Assembly: GCA_902529515.1 (NCBI GenBank)
Contig: CABZWX010000002.1
Span: 35,341-99,340, forward strand
Direction: 5' to 3'
DNA: 64,000 bases
DNA from: an uncultured SAR116 cluster alpha proteobacterium
GTDB taxonomy: Bacteria > Pseudomonadota > Alphaproteobacteria > Puniceispirillales > Marisalimonadaceae
The position numbers and the translations under genes were made by a program. The notes beneath the pieces are model-generated. The model did no database searches. It was not told where the DNA came from and worked only from the letters and a program-made list of their open reading frames with translations. This document shows positions 38,689 through 46,906 of this stretch, piece after piece; position 1 is the stretch's first letter; every line of letters starts with the position of its first letter.

Positions 38689-39716
38689 GATTTTTCATCT
38701 TTTGCCGCAAGATCTTTAAGTTTCCATCTTAAAATATCGCTAGTAATTATGTTGGCTAAAAACTCATAGCCTTTAGTTTTTTTAGTAATTTCTTGAGCCA
38801 TTTTCTCTGATTTCTTATCATTAGACTTTGCATTAATAATTACCCAACTTTCTCCTTCATCGTCAGGGTTAATAGAGGAAATTGTTAAGATTAATCCGTC
38901 TTTAACTTCATACGACAACGTAGGTAAATTTTTTGAATATTTTTGTGTGGATTTTTTAACATCATAAAAATAAAAGCTATTAATTACATCTCTTGCATCA
39001 CTTAGTTGTGTGTCGTTAATTTTAAATTTTACAGATTTTGGCATTGTCAGACTCAATTTATCGTCTTTGGATTGAATTTCAATTATCCCATTTTTATTAC
39101 TTAAGTTAATCTTCTGAACATCATCTTTTTTAATAGATAAAAGCAAACTTTCAAACCAATCAGATTTTGTTGTAGGCATCCTAATTGCACCTTTAAGAAG
39201 GTATGTCTGATCTTCATTTGGAAATCTAGCAAACTGACCTCCACTTATTCCACCAACACTTCTATCTACCATTCCAAAAAGTATTGAAGAATAAATAGTA
39301 CCGTCTTCTTTCTTTAATGTGATTTTTGTTCCATAACCTTCATCCTCATCTTTACTTTCATTATGCTCAGGAAGAAGCAGATTTAGTTGTGAATGCCTAG
39401 ATGGGTCACTCGTTTTCAACTCTTCAAATCTTAATAAAGATAAACTTGTAACTAAATTTTCCCACAATCCTTTTTTAAGTGGGTAGCTTGATTCAGATAT
39501 ATAACTATTATTTTGTTTAACTAAATTAATATTATTTTCAAAAGATCTAATTGATATTGTTGTAATTTCATTAACGTTTTTTGTGAAGTTATCTAAAAAT
39601 AACTTACCTCTATTTTCAAAACCATAATTACTTGTATTAAGGTTTATTGAAATAATTGCTAAAACAACTAGTGCTGTAGTTATTATAGATATATTTATAA
39701 ATCTTTTTTTAGTCAT
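38685..39716 (-). CDS. DUF4340-domain membrane-anchored protein of the Gld-type ABC cluster
   Basis: A 343-aa protein with one N-terminal transmembrane helix (INISIITTALVVLAIISINL) and a large non-cytoplasmic part. The latter contains DUF4340-like repeats, for example LRFEELKTSDPSRHSQLNL and ILFGMVDRSVGGISGGQFAR, then NEDQTYLL and KIDLSNKNG-type strands (INLSNKNGIIEIQ). Such proteins follow GldG-like genes in many Gram-negative bacteria and are presumed to work with the ABC exporter; their molecular role is not known. It is the last of four genes read from 43268 down, 19 bp after the GldG-like gene. Confidence 0.8.
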   Translation of the reverse strand: MTKKRFINISIITTALVVLAIISINLNTSNYGFENRGKLFLDNFTKNVNEITTISIRSFENNINLVKQNNSYISESSYPLKKGLWENLVTSLSLLRFEELKTSDPSRHSQLNLLLPEHNESKDEDEGYGTKITLKKEDGTIYSSILFGMVDRSVGGISGGQFARFPNEDQTYLLKGAIRMPTTKSDWFESLLLSIKKDDVQKINLSNKNGIIEIQSKDDKLSLTMPKSVKFKINDTQLSDARDVINSFYFYDVKKSTQKYSKNLPTLSYEVKDGLILTISSINPDDEGESWVIINAKSNDKKSEKMAQEITKKTKGYEFLANIITSDILRWKLKDLAAKDEKS

Positions 39717-39735
39717 TTTTTATCCAAAATTTATA

Positions 39736-41544
39736 TTAGTAGAATAATTTTTTTCTTCTTAAAGATATAATTAATGCCAGGCCTGCAAAAATCATGGGAA
39801 TTATTGCTACGTTTAATGCTATAATCCATCGTTTTAAATTTTCAACATCTCTTCTAAGATCAAATTTAACACTCCTTAACTGTGATCTTGTTGACATCAT
39901 TTCAGCTTTAAAACCGTCAATCGCTTCAATAGTTTCAGGAGATAAGACGTCTGAGTTGTTGTCATTATTTTGTGTTAAATCTCTAATTTTATTTTCCATT
40001 TCTTTTAATTGTTTAGCTAGTCTTTGTTCTTCTAAAAGAAATTTTTCCTCAGCTACTTTTTCTAATTCAATTATTTTATCAAATGGACGCCACGATGTAC
40101 TCTTACCTCTGAGATCTGACAAAGCATTACCACCAACCATTTGTTCAACTACATTAAGAACAAAGTCTCCATTGTTAGCAAAAGCGCCTCGTTGTGTTAA
40201 CCAATTTCGATCCATTAACATATCAGCGTCAGATACTAGAAGAATGTTTGATTTATTTTGGGATTTTAAAAGTTGACCATCTTTTTTACTAAATGATGAG
40301 TTGAGATTTGTTTTTATCCATCCTGCTAAAATTAATTTATCGTCATTAGATTTTATGTTTGATAAAAAATCTCTTGGGTCATTTTTAGGATCTCCTGCTT
40401 TTTGTGCATCACCTAAACCAAATTTTCTACTAGTGGTAATAATTGGTTCAAAAACTGTGTCTTTGTTGGCTTTTTCTAATGAGCCAGCAGTAGTCATCAC
40501 AATTGTGCTCAAATTTGACAAAGAACCTTCGTTTTTATTCAAGCCATCCCCCCTAATATTTAGCCAAGGATAGTTGGTGACTTGTATATCGCGCCCATCA
40601 ATGTTCCTAGTAATCCTGAAACCAAACTCTGAGTCTAAGACTGTTTTTTTATTATCGAATTTTATTCCCCATGTATCTAATAATTTTTTTAGATCTGATC
40701 TTGGGTTTATTGGAGGCATGCCTGGTTGTCTACTAATCTCTGTTTCAGCATAAGGATCTAAAAATATTAGAGTTGATCCTCCCTTAAGAACCCACTGATC
40801 TATCATATATAATGTCTCATCCGATAAAAACTTTGGATGAATAATCATAAGAACTTTTGTGTTTTCATTGAGTTTATTGTCGCTTTCACTAACCATTTCA
40901 ACTTTAAACATTTCATTCATTTGTTTTAAAATTTGTTGTTCTGGTTTCCCAATTCTACTGTCGGCTATTAGTCCAAGGTTATCAAGAATACTTATGACTG
41001 GTTTTTGGATCTGACTTAATTCTGAGATTAAACTTGAAAGGTCATATTCGAGAAAAGTTTCTCTTTCTGGAGAAAAAATAGGAATATTTTTTTGTCCTGT
41101 AGTTGAATTTGTAGCTGCTAGTCCAAAATACAAAGCATCTGACATTTCTGTTGCAGAAAATGAATTTATACCCATTCCAACAGCTCTATCTTCTTCATCT
41201 GAAAAAGGTTTTGGATCAATAACCTCTAATGTTATTTTTCCATTAGAAATATCACTGTAAGCTCTTAGAATAGTCTCAACTCTGTTCGCATATGTAGAAA
41301 GCTGAGGTACTTCTTTAACTAAATTTCCTGACACAAAAAGCCTTACATGTATTGGCTCATTCAAATTTCTAAGAAGATCGGTTGTACTATTAGATAAGGA
41401 GTAAAGTTTTTTTTCTGTGAAGTCTATTTTTGATGAATTAAATACGTTGTTCGTAATTATATTTACACAAAGAAATATAACAACGGAAAATAGTATTGAT
41501 AATTTAACAAGATTTTTAGGTCTTATCTTATTTAAAAAGTTCAT
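39736..41544 (-). CDS. GldG-family ABC transporter auxiliary protein
   Basis: About 602 aa; a transmembrane helix at each end (VKLSILFSVVIFLCVNIITN and WIIALNVAIIPMIFAGLALI) flanks a large periplasmic domain. The start is ATG 41544 (MNFLNKIRPKNLVKLSI), behind a GAGG site. Characteristic segments are DFTEKKLYSLSNSTTDLLRNL, IHVRLFVSG, LEVIDPKPFSDEED and VLMIIHPKFLSDETLYMIDQWVLKGGSTLIFLDP. A coiled-coil-like stretch (EEKFLLEEQRLAKQLKEMEN) precedes the last helix. In Bacteroidetes GldG belongs to the gliding/secretion GldAFG complex; in Proteobacteria homologues are uncharacterised. Third gene of the four-gene cluster. Confidence 0.85.
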   Translation of the reverse strand: MNFLNKIRPKNLVKLSILFSVVIFLCVNIITNNVFNSSKIDFTEKKLYSLSNSTTDLLRNLNEPIHVRLFVSGNLVKEVPQLSTYANRVETILRAYSDISNGKITLEVIDPKPFSDEEDRAVGMGINSFSATEMSDALYFGLAATNSTTGQKNIPIFSPERETFLEYDLSSLISELSQIQKPVISILDNLGLIADSRIGKPEQQILKQMNEMFKVEMVSESDNKLNENTKVLMIIHPKFLSDETLYMIDQWVLKGGSTLIFLDPYAETEISRQPGMPPINPRSDLKKLLDTWGIKFDNKKTVLDSEFGFRITRNIDGRDIQVTNYPWLNIRGDGLNKNEGSLSNLSTIVMTTAGSLEKANKDTVFEPIITTSRKFGLGDAQKAGDPKNDPRDFLSNIKSNDDKLILAGWIKTNLNSSFSKKDGQLLKSQNKSNILLVSDADMLMDRNWLTQRGAFANNGDFVLNVVEQMVGGNALSDLRGKSTSWRPFDKIIELEKVAEEKFLLEEQRLAKQLKEMENKIRDLTQNNDNNSDVLSPETIEAIDGFKAEMMSTRSQLRSVKFDLRRDVENLKRWIIALNVAIIPMIFAGLALIISLRRKKLFY

Positions 41545-41551
41545 TTTAACC

Positions 41552-42298
41552 TCAATCTGCTTTCTTAACTTGTACAAGTTGTACGTTTATCCAAAGACAT
41601 AAAATTATCATTGAAATAAAGAAGACTAGCGTACTCAAATCAAAAACACCCATTTGTATCCTACTAAAATGTGATAAAAACGACATTGAGCTGATTGTTT
41701 CTGTAATCCAATTTGGCGACCACGACCTTACAGCTGATAAAACTAGATTAAAGCCAGCCATTATAAGCACAAATCCACTAATGGATGATATTATAAATGC
41801 TATGACTTGATTTTTGGTTAGTGCCGACAGGCAGGAAGTAAGAGCTAGAAAAGCACCAGCCATTAACCAGCTACCAAAATAGGATATTAAAATAACATGA
41901 TTATCTGGTTCACCCAAATAATTAACTGTTATCCAAATAGGCATTGTTAGAAAAAGGGCTATCAGAGTAAAAATCCAGCTTGCTAAAAATTTACCAACGA
42001 CTAACTGTGTATTAGTAACAGGTAGAGTTATTAACAACTCTATCGTACCTGATCTTCTTTCTTCAGCCCATAATCTCATACCGATAGCCGGCATCAATAC
42101 AAGGAATAGCCAAGGATGCCATGAAAAAAATGCTGTTAAATCAGCCTGATCTCTTTCAAAAAACCTTCCCAAAAAGAAAGTCATACCTGAGGATAGGGCT
42201 AAAAAGACAAGCAAAAAAATTGATGCTAAAGGAGTTCTAAAATATCCCTTTAATTCTCTGTCTAAGATGATATATGTCTTGTTTAAGTAATTATTCAT
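41552..42298 (-). CDS. ABC-2 type permease, GldF-like
   Basis: A 248-aa integral membrane protein with six hydrophobic segments, the ABC-2 exporter type. The N-terminal TYIILDRELKGYFRTPLASIF and the loop LWAEERRSGTIELLITLPVTNTQLVVGKFLAS are characteristic of GldF/NosY/CcmB-like permeases. It starts 13 bp after the ATPase gene and ends 7 bp before the GldG-like gene, so the complex subunits are co-expressed. Exported substrate unknown. Confidence 0.88.
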   Translation of the reverse strand: MNNYLNKTYIILDRELKGYFRTPLASIFLLVFLALSSGMTFFLGRFFERDQADLTAFFSWHPWLFLVLMPAIGMRLWAEERRSGTIELLITLPVTNTQLVVGKFLASWIFTLIALFLTMPIWITVNYLGEPDNHVILISYFGSWLMAGAFLALTSCLSALTKNQVIAFIISSISGFVLIMAGFNLVLSAVRSWSPNWITETISSMSFLSHFSRIQMGVFDLSTLVFFISMIILCLWINVQLVQVKKAD

Positions 42299-42311
42299 AG
42301 GTTTTTACCAA

Positions 42312-43268
42312 TTATTTTGAATTATTGTCTGAAGTTATTGATCTGAAGATTTCTTCAAGACTTACCTTTTGAAAATTTGCCTCAGTCACATCAAGCTTGA
42401 GTTTACTTATTTGTTTTAAAACTGTAATAAGATTTGGAACTTTCTTGTTGTCACTTACTAAAATTGTATGAGTTGAGATGTCTGTTTTTTGAATTTTGAC
42501 GTCATCATATTTTATTAATGATTTTATATCTTTAGAGATAACATTATTAATTTTATTAGATACTTTAATAGATAAAGTATTTTTATTTAAAAATTTATTT
42601 TCTAAATTTTTAGGGGTGTCATTTGCAAGTAATTTTCCATTTGCAATAATAACAGCACGTGAACATACTGCCTCAACCTCTTCTAAAATATGTGTTGAAA
42701 TAACAATAGCTTTATTAGTAGATATTCTTTTTATAAGGTTCCTCATCTCGTGTTTTTGATTAGGATCTAGGCCATCAGTTGGTTCATCCAATATCAATAT
42801 ATCAGGGTCATGTATTAATGCTTGAGCAATACCAACCCTCCTTTTAAAACCCTTTGAAAGTGTTTCTATAGGTCTGTTCCACATTTCTTTTAAGTTAATT
42901 TGATTAGCCATTTCCTCTAAGCGATTATTTAGTGAATTATGATTTAATCCTCTCATTTTTCCAATAAATGACAAAAAGTCTGCAACTATCATATCTGAAT
43001 ATGAAGGAGCACCTTCAGGCAGGTACCCTATGAATTCTTTTGCTTTTAATGGATCAGATTTAAGATTAATGTTGTTGATAAAAATCTGACCATTATCTGG
43101 TTCCAAAAAACCAGTCAGCATCTTCATTGTTGTAGACTTTCCTGCACCATTTGGACCAAGAAAGCCAACCACCTCACCCCTTGAGACTGACAAATCAATA
43201 TTATCTACTGCAATAAATTGATCAAAAGATTTTTTTAAGTTTGTTGCGTTTATGAGTTTATCAGACAA
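42312..43268 (-). CDS. ABC transporter ATP-binding protein, GldA-like
   Basis: A 318-aa ABC ATPase with Walker A GPNGAGKSTTMKML, signature LSKGFKRRVGIAQALIHDP, Walker B ILILDEPTDGLDP and H-loop ISTHILEEVEAVCSRAVII. The roughly 100-residue C-terminal domain ends with VSLEEIFRSIT, common in ABC-2 exporters. TTG start (TTG TCT GAT). First gene of the minus-strand cluster ATPase-permease-GldG-DUF4340. The 123-bp region upstream is almost pure AT and shows no convincing promoter. Confidence 0.92.
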   Translation of the reverse strand: MSDKLINATNLKKSFDQFIAVDNIDLSVSRGEVVGFLGPNGAGKSTTMKMLTGFLEPDNGQIFINNINLKSDPLKAKEFIGYLPEGAPSYSDMIVADFLSFIGKMRGLNHNSLNNRLEEMANQINLKEMWNRPIETLSKGFKRRVGIAQALIHDPDILILDEPTDGLDPNQKHEMRNLIKRISTNKAIVISTHILEEVEAVCSRAVIIANGKLLANDTPKNLENKFLNKNTLSIKVSNKINNVISKDIKSLIKYDDVKIQKTDISTHTILVSDNKKVPNLITVLKQISKLKLDVTEANFQKVSLEEIFRSITSDNNSK

Positions 43269-43391
43269 AATATTTACCTTATTAAGAACGATGCCTTATT
43301 ATTACTTTTGTATTAATTAATTTTTTAAATAATAAATTTCAAGATAAAAAAGTTATTTTTTATTTTTGAGTTAGTCTTAATAAATCTAAAA

Positions 43392-44828
43392 TTATAAAAA
43401 CTTACTGACGTCAGGAAGTTGAGGCTCTCCAATATAATTTTCTAAAGCTAGAGCAATTTCAACTGCTTTCTCATCTTCGTTTTTATCACATATAATTTGT
43501 AAACCAATTGGTAATGTTTTTCTATTTTTATTATTCAATAAATTATGAATGGGAAAAGAAATTCCACATAATCCAAAAATATTAACAGGTTGTGTGTTCG
43601 CTGATGCAAGAAGGCTTCTTTCGTGGAGTTCTCCACCTATAGTTGATTTGTCAACTTCAAGGGCCTGCATTACAGTTGTAGGTGAGATAAGAGCATCGTA
43701 TTTTGAAAAATAACTACTAGCGATTTCTTTTAACTCTAAATGTCTATTTATGGCTTCAATATATTCAAATGAAGATACATTTAGACCCAATTTAGCTCTA
43801 TTTCCAGTAACAGGATCCATCTTGCTAACATTCTTGATAAATCTGTCTTTGCCAAATGCACTTATAATTTCTGATCCAACAATTGAAGGGAACAAAGTTA
43901 CCTTCTCGTTAGCTTCAGGAATTATGACTTCTTCTATGTTTGCACCCAACTCTTGTAATTTACTGCAAACAATTTCATAAGCCTCTTCAACTTCCGGATC
44001 TAAATTTGATGTGAAAGGTTCTTTGAGTTTTCCAAAAGTCATACAATCAAGCTTTATGGGCTTTTGATCTATAATTGTACCATTATATGTATTAAAAATT
44101 AATTTTGTATCTTTAACATTTCTTGCTATAGGTCCTGGAGTATCTAAAGTAGGTGATAAAGGGAAAATTCCATCGGTTGGCCACCTATTTTTTGTTGTTT
44201 TTAATCCAACTATACCATTAAGTGAAGCAGGAATTCTTACTGACCCGCCAGTATCAGTGCCAATGGCGAAAGCAGCAAGGCCAGAAGCAACAGCTACAGC
44301 AGAGCCACTACTTGATCCTCCTGGCATCCTATGTATTTTTTCATCACATGGGTTTGTAGGGGTACCTTTATATTTATTTAATCCAGTTGCACCTAATGCA
44401 AATTCAACAGTATGTGTTTTACCTAAAATTACACAACCAAGTGATTTCAACCTTTTAACTAAATTGCCTTCTGGTCCCGTTATATCATCACTGCTTATTT
44501 GTGAACCATTAGTCGTTGGCATTTCATTTACAGAACAAATGTCTTTAATCGCAACAGGTATGCCCATTAGAGGTCCTAGATCAACGCCACAAGAAAATAG
44601 TTTGTCTATTCCATCTGCCCAAGTAAGTCCTTGAATTTCGTCAGTATAAATGTATGCGTTAAGGTATGGATTTAAAATTTTTATTCTTTCATAGTATATT
44701 GATGTAATTTCTTTACAGCTTACTAAACCATTTCTAAACTTATTACCTAATTCTTTTATTGATGAGCCGGTGAGAGGGTCATTTGGCAAATTTTTGTCTG
44801 AATTTATCATTAATTTATAACCTAACAT
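43392..44828 (-). CDS. Amidase-signature family hydrolase
   Basis: A roughly 478-aa enzyme with the Ser-cisSer-Lys triad: Lys in GIPVAIKDICSV, the Ser-rich loop PGGSSSGSAVAVASGLA and the nucleophile segment GTDTGGSVRIPASLNGIVGLK. It hydrolyses amides or ureas in general; a GatA role is unlikely because no gatB/gatC is near and the flanks differ. The ATG at 44828 is used; ATG 44810 is an equal candidate, and the longer TTG frame adds unrelated residues. Substrate not identifiable. It is divergent from the TctC transporter gene, which could supply the substrate. Confidence 0.85.
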   Translation of the reverse strand: MLGYKLMINSDKNLPNDPLTGSSIKELGNKFRNGLVSCKEITSIYYERIKILNPYLNAYIYTDEIQGLTWADGIDKLFSCGVDLGPLMGIPVAIKDICSVNEMPTTNGSQISSDDITGPEGNLVKRLKSLGCVILGKTHTVEFALGATGLNKYKGTPTNPCDEKIHRMPGGSSSGSAVAVASGLAAFAIGTDTGGSVRIPASLNGIVGLKTTKNRWPTDGIFPLSPTLDTPGPIARNVKDTKLIFNTYNGTIIDQKPIKLDCMTFGKLKEPFTSNLDPEVEEAYEIVCSKLQELGANIEEVIIPEANEKVTLFPSIVGSEIISAFGKDRFIKNVSKMDPVTGNRAKLGLNVSSFEYIEAINRHLELKEIASSYFSKYDALISPTTVMQALEVDKSTIGGELHERSLLASANTQPVNIFGLCGISFPIHNLLNNKNRKTLPIGLQIICDKNEDEKAVEIALALENYIGEPQLPDVSKFL

Positions 44829-44922
44829 TGCTCTGAAATATTTAATGTAAGACGTGATCCAGATCCAACTTAACAATTAGATTAGAATAATTATATATTT
44901 AAAAATAATTATTAATTTTTCA

Positions 44923-45183
44923 ATGCATAAAAATTATATTTTCGCCAATTTGCTTTATCTAAGATTTTTAATGGCACATCATTTGCAAGTGTTATTTAAT
45001 AGTAGGGAGCTAATTTTGGAACCTTTATCAATATTCTCAGTGATTTTTCAACTAGCTACAGTTACACCAGAAATTAATAAAATTTTTATAAAAAAAGAAA
45101 ACTCTGATCCTACAAGAACAGAAATTATTGAGTTGTATCGAAATAATATGATCTCAAATTTTCAAGATAAACCTAATAATTAA
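44923..45183 (+). CDS. Hypothetical protein, doubtful
   Basis: An 86-codon ATG frame in the 575-bp space between the amidase and tctC. The product (MHKNYIFANLLYLRFLMAHH at the start, polar C-terminus with NSDPTRTEIIELYRNN) is not recognised. It has one weakly hydrophobic stretch (LILEPLSIFSVIFQLATV). A second ATG at codon 17 (MAHHLQVLF) is possible. No ribosome-binding site is visible ahead of either. The rest of this intergenic space holds the tctC promoter and leader. Confidence 0.3.
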   Translation: MHKNYIFANLLYLRFLMAHHLQVLFNSRELILEPLSIFSVIFQLATVTPEINKIFIKKENSDPTRTEIIELYRNNMISNFQDKPNN

Positions 45184-45231
45184 ATTCATCATTTAACTAT
45201 TAACAAATTCATTATTTAACTCTTGTAGTGC

Positions 45232-45259
45232 TTGACTCGTAATTTTAATTCGTAATAAT
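45232..45259 (+). promoter_or_regulatory. Candidate promoter for the tctCBA operon
   Basis: TTGACT (45232-45237) and AATAAT (45254-45259) with a 16-bp spacer. A second possible -10, TATAAT at 45302-45307, has no well-spaced -35. Either would yield a leader of about 90-140 nt with several hairpins before tctC. Confidence 0.4.
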
Positions 45260-45317
45260 CAAACTATTCATTTAGTAAGTAATTTGAAATTTCTAAGTTG
45301 CTATAATGTTGAATGGG

Positions 45318-45391
45318 TTGAGTATTTAATTACTCAAGACAATACTATTTTTAATGGTATTTCAAGCCAGCATTAGCTGGGTAATCATTAC
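45318..45391 (+). promoter_or_regulatory. Leader of four consecutive hairpins ahead of tctC
   Basis: Four adjoining inverted repeats: TTGAGTA/TACTCAA (45318-45337, 6-nt loop); AATACTA/TGGTATT (45341-45361, one G-U pair); CCAGC/GCTGG (45367-45380, loop ATTA); GTAAT/ATTAC (45381-45391, 1-nt spacer, so marginal as a hairpin). GGAGG follows at once. The series ends at the ribosome-binding site, which suits mRNA stabilisation or translational control. It matches no riboswitch I know. Confidence 0.45.
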
Positions 45392-45403
45392 GGAGGAAAA
45401 TAA

Positions 45404-46381
45404 ATGATTAAATCTAAAACACTTTTCAAAGTTGGAACTGGTCTGGCTGCTATAGTATCAGCTATTGCTTTCACTACTAGTCCCACTCTGGCCTCAAAGA
45501 AGCCTGCGATTGAAGTTGTTACTCATGCGGGAGCTGGCGGAGGAACCGACGTCAACTCAAGAATGATGATGCTTCGTTCAAGAAGAACTCTTAAACAAGA
45601 CATGGTTGTTGTTAATAAAAGAGGTGGCGGTGGTGCAGCTGCAATGAACTACTTTATGACAAGACCTGCCGATGGTAACACAATTTTAACATTTACTGTT
45701 GGTCATGCAATAACAATGGCAATGGGTAAAACAAAGTTAAAAGTTGAGGACATGGCACCAATTTCAAGAGGTACTAATGATCCACAAATTTTAATGGTTA
45801 ATTGTAAGAAAAGTCCATATAAGACACCTGAAGATTTTGTTGCAGGTATGAAAAAAGGCGATAAAATTACCTTTGGTGGAACACACACTGGTACTATTGA
45901 CCATATAACTGTCTTTTTATGGGCTAAGAGACTTGGTCAAAAAATGCCAAAATACATTCCTTATAAAGGTGGTGGAGAATTAGCTACAAGACTAGTTGCT
46001 GGTGAAGTAGATGTAGGAACATTAAACTTATCAGAAGCTGCAGCACCTGTTGAAGCTGGAGATATTTGCCCACTTGTTATTCTTGCAGAAAACGGAATGG
46101 CTCCAATTCCAAAAGCGAAGACAGCTAAAGAATTGGGCATTGACCTTGTTTTATCAACAACTAGAGGATTTGTAACACATGCTGGTGTAGACAAAGCTAG
46201 AGTTGCTGAAATGGAAAAAGGTATTCAAAAAGCTATGAAACATTCAATGTATCAGGCTTACCTAGCTAACTCAGGATTAGATAGCACATCCCCACAGCCT
46301 TCAGGTCCATGGGGTAAGCAAATTGCATTTATGGTGGGTGAGTTTGGTCCTGCCTTAAAAGAAATGGGCTTATTAAAATAA
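45404..46381 (+). CDS. tctC: Tripartite tricarboxylate transporter substrate-binding protein
   Basis: Periplasmic Bug/TctC-family binding protein that delivers carboxylates or related small organic molecules to TctAB. The 325-aa product has a signal peptide (VGTGLAAIVSAIAFTTSPTLA, cleaved near residue 29) and Bug features: HAGAGGGTDVNSRMM, VVNKRGGGGAAAMNYF and YIPYKGGGELATRLVAGEVDVG. Excellent GGAGG site before the ATG. A hairpin follows it (46399-46426), which probably lets the binding protein be made in excess over the permease. The ligand cannot be read from sequence. Confidence 0.93.
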   Translation: MIKSKTLFKVGTGLAAIVSAIAFTTSPTLASKKPAIEVVTHAGAGGGTDVNSRMMMLRSRRTLKQDMVVVNKRGGGGAAAMNYFMTRPADGNTILTFTVGHAITMAMGKTKLKVEDMAPISRGTNDPQILMVNCKKSPYKTPEDFVAGMKKGDKITFGGTHTGTIDHITVFLWAKRLGQKMPKYIPYKGGGELATRLVAGEVDVGTLNLSEAAAPVEAGDICPLVILAENGMAPIPKAKTAKELGIDLVLSTTRGFVTHAGVDKARVAEMEKGIQKAMKHSMYQAYLANSGLDSTSPQPSGPWGKQIAFMVGEFGPALKEMGLLK

Positions 46382-46398
46382 AAATAGAAAAAGAAGAT

Positions 46399-46426
46399 AA
46401 AGACCTCTCAAATATGAGAGGTCTTT
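46399..46426 (+). terminator. Perfect 12-bp hairpin between tctC and tctB
   Basis: AAAGACCTCTCA (46399-46410), loop AATA, TGAGAGGTCTTT (46415-46426). The 3' arm ends in only three T, so it may be a partial terminator or an mRNA-stabilising 3' structure for tctC. This is the usual place for a stoichiometry-setting hairpin in binding-protein transporter operons. Confidence 0.7.
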
Positions 46427-46436
46427 AATAAAAATT

Positions 46437-46895
46437 ATGAAAAATATTTATTTAATTCCATTAATACTATCCATTTTTTCACTGGCGGTTATTGCAATTG
46501 CCTTACAGCTTGATACGTCACCTGAAATGATTGTTGGTGATAGCATGCAGGCTAGATCATTCCCAATATTTTTGATGCTTTTGAAACTGACTTTAATAGG
46601 AATTTTGACTTTTCAATTTTATAAAAATAATCCAAAGCCAGTAGCTTTAGAGAAATATCATACTTGGGGAAGTATGTTTTTATTTCTGCTCTTTTATTTG
46701 TTAACTGTTTATACAGATATGTTTATTGGAATTTTTGTTGTAATTTTTTTAATGAGTATTTTATGGGGTGAGAGAAGGATTTGGGTTGCTTTTTTGACAG
46801 CCACAATAACTCCTGGGTTGGTTTTTTTATTATTTGACTATGTTTTAAAAATCAGATTTCCAAGGGGTATATTAATGAATTTGTACTATGGTTAG
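46437..46895 (+). CDS. tctB: Tripartite tricarboxylate transporter TctB (small membrane subunit)
   Basis: A 152-aa membrane protein with four hydrophobic helices and the TctB-type features GDSMQARSFPIFLMLLKL and LWGERRIWVAFLTATITPGLVFLLFDYVL, then RFPRG. It starts just after the post-tctC hairpin and lies 11 bp before tctA. Function as the small permease partner is inferred from family and gene order. Confidence 0.9.
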   Translation: MKNIYLIPLILSIFSLAVIAIALQLDTSPEMIVGDSMQARSFPIFLMLLKLTLIGILTFQFYKNNPKPVALEKYHTWGSMFLFLLFYLLTVYTDMFIGIFVVIFLMSILWGERRIWVAFLTATITPGLVFLLFDYVLKIRFPRGILMNLYYG

Positions 46896-46906
46896 GAAAA
46901 ATATTT

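Noticed and set aside
43392..44828. GatA subunit of the tRNA amidotransferase
   Set aside because: No gatB or gatC nearby, and the flanking context is a transporter; amidase signature alone does not support it.
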